A stretch of DNA of 64,000 bases, taken from assembly GCA_019918135.1 (NCBI GenBank), contig WBZZ01003933.1:57501-121500 (forward strand), given 5' to 3'. Every line of letters begins with the position of its first letter. Positions within the stretch are counted from its first letter, which is position 1. This document shows, piece after piece, positions 55,688 to 64,000 of this stretch. The translations under genes were made by a program, and so were the position numbers. The notes beneath the pieces are model-generated. The model made no database searches. It worked only from the letters and a program-made list of their open reading frames with translations, and was not told where the DNA came from. This DNA comes from Paulinella micropora (Eukaryota; Cercozoa; Imbricatea; Euglyphida; Paulinellidae).

Positions 55688-55765
55688 GCGCTAAGAATGT
55701 ACAAAAAAAAGAATAATAAAAAGAAATCCTTGACAGAGTTTTAATTTTGGTACTTGGAATTAAAA
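55688..55765 (+). terminator. 3' module after the 173-residue gene
   Basis: GCGCTAAGAATGTACAAAAA, AATAATAAAAAG, TTGACAGAGTTTTAATTTTG in order. Same layout as after the genes ending at 31653 and 51921. Confidence 0.65.
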
Positions 55766-55810
55766 GAGGGAGAAACTCTAAACAAGTTTTTTCTAGAAGG
55801 TCCTTTTTTA

Positions 55811-56874
55811 TTACGAACATGCGTCGAGGTCCCTGAAGACCTGGTCGAGCAGCGCTTGTCTGAGGCGCAGGCTGGTGCGCGACGGTCCGTCGGGTCTGAA
55901 GAAGGGGAGTTCGTCGTCTGGAATCATTAGGTTTTGCCACAGGAATGAAACTAGGAGCAGCCAGGGCTCCCCGAGAGCTCTGCCGAGGTCGGCTGCCCGG
56001 CGGGAGCAGCTGACCTGCAGTGCCCGAGCTAACGACCAGAGAGCGCAGACGCCTTCGTGCCCCCGTTGGTCCGGCCCGAGCTGTGCGCGCGCCGATCTCC
56101 CACCGCAGCCGGCCGAGCAGCTCGGCCAGCTCCTCCTGATGTTTTTGGGAGGGCGGCGGCCGCACCCCCCCTTTCGTCTGCCCCGCAAGGTCCCCGAGCG
56201 AGGGGGGGCTACATCGGAGGTAGTGCAGCGCGGCGCGGACAATGGTGGACTTCGACGGGCGTGTTGTTTCCGTCGTGTCGCAGTCGTACGTGCACACCGA
56301 ACCCGGCCCCGACGCGTCTGCCGCCGGCCGCCGTGCTAGCTTCTGCTTTTAGATAGCTAGAGAGGCATGCACACCGCCAGGCACAGAGCACGCAAGGGGC
56401 GACAACAGCCCCGCCACGGGGCTGGAGCCGTCCGAGGAGGGAATCGTGCACGCCTGCACCTCCGCGGGCGGGGGCGCCCCCCCAGGAAGAAGCGCGCCCG
56501 TGCCGTGCACGCTGCAGCAGGGCCCCGCGGGGGCCGAGCCTGGCGCAACAGGTAGACCAACGCCAGTCTGGTATCTCGTGCAGCCAGGGCCACGCTTCCA
56601 GCAACAAGGCCAGCACGGTCTTGGCCCGCTCCGGGGGCTGCTGCGCCGCGCCGAGCTCGGCGGGGTAATGTCCGCACTTGTCGCACACGAGCTTGACGCT
56701 AGTCAGGCGTCCGGGGCTTAGCCGGTACTTGCGCACTAGTCCTACAAAAACGGGTATTTCTCGCTGTCGGCACACAACTGGCAAGTTGAGTTCGCGCCTC
56801 GAGCACGGTCGGCCTCCGACGGAGGCAAACACACGCGCGCTCAGAAAACACGAACACACCTCTTGGTCCGGCAT
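55811..56874 (-). pseudogene. unrecognised protein, frameshifted
   Basis: The frame from ATG at 56874 gives a protein-like start (MPDQEVCSCFLSARVFASVG) with CDKCGHYPAELGAAQQPPER, a possible Cys pair. It loses quality after HEIPDW near 56570, where other frames take over. The C-terminal end is clear in the frame closing at 55811 (PWLLLVSFLWQNLMIPDDEL to VFRDLDACS). At least two frame changes are needed between. No family recognised. Confidence 0.45.
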
Positions 56875-57068
56875 GTATTGGATGCTATTAGTAAAAAGAT
56901 TGCAGGTTAAAAAAAGTGGTATGCCTTGTGAAGACGCGCCGGGGGGGAGGGGGGGGGGGGGCGCATGCCCTCCCGCGCGCTCTCCCCCCTCGTGCAGGCC
57001 GTCCAGCCCGCGCCAGCGTGGCGGTGACAGAATTTTCTTTTAGTTAAAAGCTTGACAGAATTGTTAAT

Positions 57069-58100
57069 TTAGACGTAGATGAAACCACCGACGGGAATCA
57101 TGGTAGTTATGCAAAGAACAATCTCTCCGTTGATGTCGCTGACCGTGCGCTTGGCGTTAGGTTCTCGCGGCGGACTGGCGTCTGCCGCTAGCCAGCCCCC
57201 TATGCGTAGGCCTTCCAGGAGATCCTGTGCAGAATTCGTAGTGCGAGCAAGCCATCGTTCTTGGACCAGCGCGCGATTGCTAGAGCAGACAAAGACGCAT
57301 GTGTGCACAGGGGCGGGGTAGGGAGGGGGGGGGGGGGGGGGAAAGGTGTGAGACAGAGACAGGACCTCATAGCACCCGCAAAGGGGATTACATCACCTGG
57401 GCAGAGCTCCAAGCAGTCGGTGCGTAGCCCCAGGCCAGCGGGCTCTCGCGTCGAATCGACCGCAACGACGAGCTCCGCGCTGGACACGACTCGGGGGGGT
57501 CGAGCTCTCTTCAGGTGGGCTGGCTCTAGCGAGCGCTTTATGGCTTGCTCCACGTCGCACATGTAGACATCTCGTGTCTGGCAAATTTGGCTCAGGCGCT
57601 CGAGCTCGTCGACCAAACAGTTACCACATCCGGCAAGAAGTTGAGTCAAGAGAAGTGGGTCTAAACATGAACACCAATGTGTACCCCCCGTGAGATCTTT
57701 CATCTCGTAGACCTTTGCTGAGCGACGACGTAACCAGCGAGAGCATTGAGCGTTGGCGGACCGTCCCCAGATTGCACAATACACAATCTTGAACATTTCG
57801 CTTGTCCCAGAACCAGAGCAGGAGCATGCAGCGGTTCTGAAATTCCCTGCACTGTCTTTTGCTAGCCGACTCTTCCACCACCGAACACAGGAAATTCACC
57901 GCTAAATACCGCCGTACAAATTCTATTGTGATGGTACAAAAAATGAATCGCCGTGCACATTGTTCGGGTGTGATGTGCACGCGGGCTAAGCATACTTTGC
58001 AAAAAAAGCTTTTCCGGAGCAATCCGGCAAGCAGACTCCTTGAAAAAATGAAAATCCTCAGGATTGCAACGCCCAGGCAGTGCCTGAGAATTTGCCGCAA
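57069..58100 (-). pseudogene. unrecognised protein, frameshifted and split by a poly-G tract
   Basis: The N-terminal part (from 58100, ARVHITPEQCARRFIFCTIT) passes into another frame near 57790 (SRWLRRRSAKVYEMKDLTGG to GDVIPFAGAMRSC). A run of about 18 G on the plus strand (57327-57344) then breaks it, and the end is in the frame closing at 57069 (RALVQERWLARTTNSAQDLL to MIPVGGFIYV). The segments are protein-like only in sequence, which supports one original gene. No motif recognised. A 3' module (about 57040-57068) follows the stop. Confidence 0.5.
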
Positions 58101-58740
58101 CGTATTCGCCTCTAATATGAGGGTTTTTGCTTCTGCAGTCTGGAAGGCCTAAGCAAAAAAAAAAAAAAAAGTTCTGCAGTCAAAAAAAACGTACTTGGCT
58201 GTGCTAGCTTAAGCTTAGAAAAAGCTTTGTACCTCCAGGAGTTGGCTGGAGTTAAGATCCAACGCGCCAATGACCAGCCTCTTCACTAGCAAAACAGCAA
58301 GGCATGCAAGTCTCGCTGTTGCTCGCAGCAAGAGCAAGGATGGTAATGGATGGGTTGTGAGCTTACGGGGATAGCTAGTCTTGATGACGGAGGGTTCTTT
58401 TCTAACCGTTGGAGGGTTCTGCATAAGTTGCTCTCTCTCTCTCTCTCTCTCTCTTGGAGAAACCGCACGGCGCCCTTTGCTTTTAGTGTGTGTCTAGCCC
58501 TTTTTTGTGTGCTGTGCACAAAGCAACTGAAGCAAGCCCCCCCCCCCCCCTCCAAAAAACGGCTCACTTCATGTTTTTGTTTTTTGCTTGCAGACGGATC
58601 TTGTATCATTTATTGAGCACAATGCTCTGGAATTGGTTTGAAAATACACTTCTTTCAAGTACTTATCTGTGAGTGCTCGCTCGGGGGGGCGGCCTCCCCC
58701 CGAGTGTGTTCGCACAAAAAAGCCTTACGCCACGTTGTTC
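58101..58740. other. intergenic region
   Basis: Contains an A run near 58160, a (CT)n tract at 58432-58452 and a C run near 58538. No gene seen. Confidence 0.55.
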
Positions 58741-60407
58741 ATGAGGCAACGCAGACGCGCTGTAGCAAGGCACCTGCTGCCATCGTCGACGGCCGAGGGG
58801 GAGGCTGAGGACGCGTCCCGGGCTAGGGCGCGCCGTGCTGCCAATCGCATGGCTGCACGAGATCACATCCCCCTAGCAGCTGCACAACGAGGGCGCAAGA
58901 TTCGCAGCCGCCCCTTCACTGTGTCGAGCTTGACCCCTGCCTTACGAACGCCCGGGGCGCAGCGTGGGCGACGACGACGCTGTGGCACCGTTCCCCTGCC
59001 GAAGAAGAAGGGCGACGCTCAGACGGAGAATAAATCAGCAACTTCCGCAGAGCGCGCGCGTCTTGCTAGCCCGGAGCCGCACTCGGGTGACGACGACGAC
59101 GACAAGGACTGGGGTGGTCAGGAAAGTTCGCAAGGTGCGCACGAGGTAGAGATGCAAGTGGAGGGTGAGCAGGGTGAAGAGCCAGCTCTCTCACGGGTCG
59201 GGGAGGACATCAAGGTCGAGGGAGTCGAGCTGCAGCCAGGCGTGACCTCGCCGTCCTTCAAATTGCTTACGCCCTGCGGCCTGGACGATGAGTGTGCACC
59301 AGAAGACGGCGCAGGGGGGCCTCCACCGGCCCCCTGCGCAAGCGGGGGTGGGCTGCAGGAAGAAGAAGAAGACGGGCAAGCCCCAGCACCTCTGCCCGAC
59401 CTCCCCCAAGGTCAGAAATCAGGTGCAGCCTTGCTGTTGCTGGCGGACTCGGCGACGCGCTCCCCTGTGTATGCTCCCAGCTCTCCCGCCGACTGCAGCG
59501 TCGCCAGACCTCTGAAGAAGAAGCGGTACGACTGGGACAAGATTGCGCAGGCCACGGAGGCAAAGTGCCCCGGCTGCCTTCTGCGCATAGCGGCAGACGG
59601 CTGCCACCGCTGCGTCAGCTGCGACCGTGCCACCCACCCGTTTGACGCTTGCTCACTGGCCATCGGCGAGGAGGGCCACGGGCAGGCGCGCATGTGTCTG
59701 CCTTGCAACCAGGCTCAGCACGCCGAGGCCAAACACCAGCGCCAGCAGCAGCACCAAAAGCAGCCGCAGCAGCAGCGCCCGCCCGCGGCCCCGCACAAGT
59801 CTTCGCGCTTCAACGCTTTACAGGGAGCCTTACCCAACTCATACAAAGCTGAGGTCAACCAGGCCCGCCTCGTCCTGGAGCAAGGAAATCTCTGTCCTCT
59901 CGTCGGATCTGGCGCGCCTCCGAGAAGAAGTGGCTTTGCCTGCGCAAATCCTGCCTGCGCGCCAACGAGTACGTCATACTCCCAGACGGGGAGGAGCAGC
60001 CGTGCCAGAACTGCGGCACGCCCATGCAGTACTGCAGGAGCAGTGACCCCTCGGGCTACAAGTGGGGGACGGCGCGCTACACCTGCGCTACCTACGGCTG
60101 CAAGGCGGTGGCGACTACCTTCTGCATGCCCAGCTGGGAGTGCTTTTGCAGCGCCTGCGGCGTGGTGCAGCTGCAAGCCGCCGCTGCTTACATTAATAGT
60201 CCTTGCGTGGTCTGCGGCCAGACCAGCGTCAGGCTCAGCGGAGATCTACTTGTTCCCCTTTGCCCTGATTGCCCCGTGCCCGTGCCCGACTCGGAGAGGC
60301 TGCAAGCGGCGGAACCCCGTGCCCCCTCTCAGCCCAGCACACGCGCAGGCGAAGAAGAAGTAGAAGAAGAAGAGCTCCAGGAGGATGACAACACGGACTC
60401 CGATTAA
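58741..60407 (+). pseudogene. Cys-rich zinc-binding-type protein with acidic and Gln-rich regions, one frameshift
   Basis: The ATG at 58741 (MRQRRRAVARHLLPSS) opens a very basic N-terminus, then Asp/Glu-rich low complexity, then a first Cys/His cluster (KCPGCLLRIAADGCHRCVSC ... CSLA ... MCLPC) like a PHD/RING-type fold. A Gln/His-rich linker follows. Near 59900 the frame changes, and the second cluster (CLRKSCLRA, CQNCGTPMQYC, CATYGC, CFCSACG, CVVCGQ, LCPDC) runs on to an acidic tail and TAA at 60405. The cysteine pairs in regular spacing indicate several zinc sites. A nuclear or chromatin role is possible but not shown. Confidence 0.65.
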
Positions 60408-60459
60408 AGTGGGGGGGGGGAGGAGAGTCAATGCTTGTTTCCTTAAAGTCTTTTAATTC

Positions 60460-60475
60460 AATCAATAAAATGTCT
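60460..60475 (+). terminator. AATAAA signal after the Cys-rich gene
   Basis: TCAATCAATAAAATG lies about 60 bases after the TAA at 60405-60407. Confidence 0.5.
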
Positions 60476-60499
60476 TTGCTCCCCTTGGGTGTTACTAGA

Positions 60500-62990
60500 A
60501 AAGTAAAAGAAAAAAATGTAATTAAAAAGTTTTGACAAAGGAGAAGGGAAGAGAGGGAGGGGGGGGGGCTTAGTGGAGGCGGTTCATGTATTTATTTTTT
60601 TGTAGCTTCTGTGCCCCTTCCCCTCCCTCGCCCTTTGCCCTCCCCCTGCTCATTAAGCCCCCGGGCTCAGGGGGCTCAGAGGAAAGGAAGGAAAAAAAAG
60701 GGGGTGAAGGGGGGGCCCCCCCCCCCCTTCTGGGGCGCCAAAAGATGCGCAAAAGAATTTTTTATTAAAGCTCGATGGTCTTAACTGGGCACTGTGAACT
60801 AGGAGACGGAGCGGGACGGGGCAGGGGAGGAGGAAGCACGAATTGTCTTAGCCCCCCCCCCCCGTCTAAGAACAGGGAGCGAAATAGGGCAGGGGCGCGC
60901 TAAAAATGTACAAAAAAAGATTAATAAAAAAATCCCTGACAAAGTTTTAATTTTGGCACTGAGAACTAAGAGAGGGAGAGGGAAGAGGCAGGGAGGGAGA
61001 GGGCGTCAAGAAGATGCGCAAAAGATTTTTTTGTAATTAAAGCTCGACGGTCTTACACTTGGCACTGAAAACTAGGACAGGGAGGGGGAGGAGAAGCACG
61101 AATCGTCTTAGTCCCCCATCTGAGAATAGAGAGCGGGAGTGGGAAGGGGGAGGGGCAGGGGCGCGCTAAAATGTACAAATAAAAAAAAAACAAAACTCTG
61201 ACAAAGTTTTAATTTTGGCGCTGAGAACTAAAAGAGGGGCAGGGGAGGGAACAAGAGGCACGGCCTTGTCTTAGCCCTCCCATCTGAGAATGGGGTGCGA
61301 GGGGCGCCCCGCATGAGCTCAGTGGCATCTTCTTAGTTTTGTTTCAGTTCTGCCCCATCCCTTTCCTTTGCCCCTCCCCCGGCACCACCACTTCCCTCCC
61401 TTTCCTTTCCTTTTTCTCTTCCCCCTCCCTTCTTCTCCCTCCCTTCCCCCATGCACCCCCCTCTTTCTCCTCTTCCCTAGCTTTCCCCTCCCCCCCATCC
61501 AAGAAGAGAAAAGGGGGAGAGGGGCGCGCCAGCAAAAGAATTCTTTTTATTGAAGCTCGACGGTCTTACACTTGGGTACTGAGAACTAGGAGAGAAAGAG
61601 GGAAGAGACAGGGAAGGGGAGAGGGAGGAAGGCGTGCCAATAATGTGTGAAAATTTTGTTATTAAAGCTCGACAAAGTCTTACACTTAGCACTGAGAGAA
61701 TGGAGAGGGAGAGAAAAGAAGCAGTGGGGGAGAGCACGAATTGTCTTTGTCCTCTCCCTTCTCTCCCCCCCGTCAGGGAGCGGAGGAGGGCAGGGGCGCG
61801 CTAAGAATGTAAAAAAAATAATAAAAAAATCCCTGACAAAGCTTTAATTTTTGGCACAGAACTAAGAGAGGGAGATGGAAGGGGCAGGGAAGGGGGCGCC
61901 AAGAAAAAGGTGCGCAAAAGATCTTTTTTTATTAAAGCTCGACGGTCTTACTCTGAGCACTGGGAACTAGGAGAGGGGAGGGGGAAGCACGATTTGTCAT
62001 ATAATTAGCCCCCACAACCCGTCTCAGAACAGGGAGCGGGCAAGGGAAGGGGGCAGGATGGGGTGGATCAAAGAATGTGTGAAATCTTTTTTATTAAAGT
62101 TCGACGGTCTTATACTTGGCACTGAAAACTAGGACAGGGAGAGGGAAGAGGCAGTGGAGGGGGGAAGAGCACGAATTGCCTTAGTCCCCCCCCCCCCTGA
62201 CAGTGTCGAAGAACGGGGAGCCGAGAGAGGGAAGGGGTGGGGGGGGGAACTAAGCACCAAATGAACAGGCCGCTCCGGTCTCTTTCCGCGGGGTAACATA
62301 TGTTTTCCCGCGGAAAAAACCGCGCGCCAGAATTTTTTGTTGCGCAAATGACAGGTTTTGTATACCCCCCTCCCCCCCCCCCCCCCCCCCTTCGAAGGGA
62401 AGAGGGAACGAGAAGATAAGGGGGAGGGGGGAGAGAAGGGGTAAGGGAAAGAAAAGGGGGGCGCTTCCCCCTCCCCTCTCTTCCCTTCCCCTCTCTTCCC
62501 TTCCCGTCTCTTCCCCGGAGCCTTTCTCATACATTCCTTTGGGAACTGGACTTTTTCACTTTCCCGTTTCTTGAATGAAATTTGTCGCCAAATTGTCTGG
62601 TGTGCATTTCCCCGGAAAACCTACCGCCCCCTTTGTTTGGAACGTGTGGGGCCGGCCGGTCTATGTACGCCCTGGTTCTCGTTTAACATTTCATTTCTGG
62701 GGCAAGGGGGAGAGGGGGGCGCCAAGCAAGTGCGAGAAAAAAGTTTGTTATTAAAGCTCGACAAAGTCTTACACTTGGCACTGAGAGCTAGGGCAGGAAG
62801 AGGGAAGAGGCAGGAGAGGAGGAGGCACGAATTGTCTTAAGTCCCCCCATCTGAGAATCGTGAGCGGGAGTGGGAAGGGGGGAGCGGGGGGGGGGGGGGG
62901 GGGGGAGCGCGCTAAGAATGTGCAATTTTTTTTATTAAAGCTCGACAAGGTTTTACAATTGACACTGAGAACTAGGAGAAGGAGAGGGAA
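60500..62990 (+). repeat. array of at least twelve 3' modules without genes
   Basis: Modules in plus orientation at about 60530, 60765, 60935, 61037, 61195, 61550, 61660, 61830, 61935, 62095, 62750 and 62935. Two types tend to alternate: type A (TTTTTATTAAAGCTCGAC then GGTCTTACACTTGGCACTGA) and type B (ATTAATAAAAAAATCCCTGA then CAAAGTTTTAATTTTGGCA). Between them are short GA-rich stretches and a CACGAATTGTCTTAG element. A diverged piece of the large repeat unit is at 62250-62400. Confidence 0.8.
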
Positions 62991-63019
62991 GGGGGAAGAG
63001 GGAGGGGGTGCACACAGCC

Positions 63020-63550
63020 GAACGATACCCCTCCATACCCGGGTATAATACCCGATATGATACCCCTGGGGTATGAGGGGTATGAGAGAGAGAAGGGGTA
63101 TTATACCCTCATGGGTATGGGGGGGGGGGGGTATCAGGGGTATGAGGGGTATCGACCTCATACCGCTCAGGGACTTGGAGAAAATTATTAGGGGGGGGGG
63201 GGTATGATACCCCTCAGGGACTTGGAAGAAAATTTATTAGATAGCATGAGGTGCGAGATGGGGTATGAAACCCCCAGATAGGGTATGAGGGACTTGGAGA
63301 AAATTTATTAGCAGGGGTATCGATATCAGATGGGGTATGAGGGACTTCGAGAAAATTTATTAGCAGGGTATCAGATGGGGTATGAGGGACTTAGAGAAAA
63401 TTTATTAGCCGGGGTATCAGATGGGGTATGAGGGACTTGGAGAAAATTTATTAGCAGGGATATCAGATGGGGTATGAGGAACTTAGAGAAAATTTATTAG
63501 CCGGGGTATCAGATGGGGTATGAGGGACTTGGAGAATATTTATTAGCAGG
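63020..63550. repeat. GGGGTATGAGG-type tandem repeats, about 46-bp unit
   Basis: After a palindromic GGTATGA / TCATACC-rich stretch, a unit of about 46 bases (GGTATCAGATGGGGTATGAG, GGACTTGGAGAAAATTTATT) repeats at least five times from about 63296, with small length changes. Confidence 0.85.
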
Positions 63551-63776
63551 GGTATCAGATTTATTTTAATAAGATACGCAACATGGTCCCACTGCCGGAT
63601 CAATTACAATTATTACTTTGATATCGAGAGAGAAAATTTATTAGCCGGGGTATCAGATGGGGTATGAGGGACTTGGAGAATATTTATTAGCAGGGGTATC
63701 AGATTTATTTTAATAAGATACGCAACATGGTCCCACTGCCGGATCAATTACAATTATTACTTTGATATCGAGATTG
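63546..63776. repeat. duplicated unique segment within the tandem array
   Basis: A block of about 80 bases (TTTTAATAAGATACGCAACA to TTACTTTGATATCGAGA) occurs at about 63552-63630 and again at about 63699-63775, separated by one to two array units. Confidence 0.85.
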
Positions 63777-63837
63777 AATTTTTTTTTTAAGCTCTAAAAG
63801 TGGCAAGTATTTTATTAAAACAGTGAGTAACAGAGAG

Positions 63838-64000
63838 AAAATGAGGGGTATGAGGGACATAGAGAAAATGAGGGGTATGAGGGACATAGAGAAAATGAGG
63901 GGTATGAGGGACATAGAGAAAATGAGGGGTATGAGGGACATAGAGAAAATGAGGGGTATGAGGGACATAGAGAAAATTTGAGGGGTATGAGGGACATAGA
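63838..64000. repeat. 27-bp tandem repeat running off the window
   Basis: ATGAGGGGTATGAGGGACAT plus AGAGAAA, about six copies with near-perfect identity; continues past the end of the window. Confidence 0.9.

Noticed and set aside
60500-62990. CRISPR array
   Set aside because: Spacing of repeats is irregular, spacers are themselves repeated GA-rich sequence, two module types alternate and no cas gene is present.
63744-63997. Frame with repeated MSLIPLIFS
   Set aside because: Antisense translation of the 27-bp tandem repeat.
1-64000. tRNA or rRNA genes
   Set aside because: No cloverleaf with a recognisable T-loop (GGTTCGA-type) and no conserved rRNA sequence was noticed; a tRNA scan would be needed to be sure.

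Overview
The window looks eukaryotic or large-DNA-virus-like, not bacterial. I see no Shine-Dalgarno spacing or operon logic. AATAAA signals follow genes, and the gene families are F-box/LRR, Kelch, C2H2 zinc finger, kinase-like, a dynamin/SLIP-GC-like GTPase, an EGF-containing surface protein and an IS607-like TnpB. A decayed Ty3/gypsy retrotransposon is also present. A GC-rich protist genome, a giant virus, or giant-virus DNA integrated in a protist all fit; the sequence alone does not decide.

Layout. 1-3.6 kb is AT-richer, with a gene fragment and a partial membrane protein. 3.6-11.02 kb is the Ty3/gypsy element, whose right end abuts a truncated Kelch gene. From there to about 36.9 kb is a gene-rich GC-rich segment: Kelch, two F-box/LRR genes, a divergent kinase, C2H2 fingers, a partial second copy of the kinase C-terminus, a large BspA/EGF/repeat surface protein, several unknown genes, a large unknown protein sharing the kinase C-terminal domain, and a TnpB-like gene riddled with double-hairpin elements. 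37-49.4 kb is nearly all repeats: direct repeats, about 2 kb inverted-repeat arms, snap-back hairpins, poly-G/poly-C dyads and dozens of short 3'-end-like modules. One degenerate ADP-ribosylglycohydrolase-like gene sits in the loop between the arms. 49.5-60.4 kb is again genic: SLIP-GC-like GTPase, Zn-ribbon protein, a third F-box/LRR gene, a small acidic protein, two unknowns and a Cys-rich protein. 60.4-63 kb is another array of the 3' module, and 63-64 kb is tandem repeats.

Three features run through the window. (1) Most genes are broken by frameshifts, several at homopolymers, so either real decay or indel errors of the assembly. (2) In the non-retroelement genes I count nine single in-frame stops, five TGA and four TAG and no TAA, all explainable by one C:G to T:A transition. 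(3) A short module ending in a GACAAAGTTTTAAT-like core plus GGCACTGAGAACTA lies directly after several genes and is also piled up without genes in the repeat regions.

Gene calls rest on reading translated motifs by eye; no database search was run. Coordinates of repeat borders are approximate.
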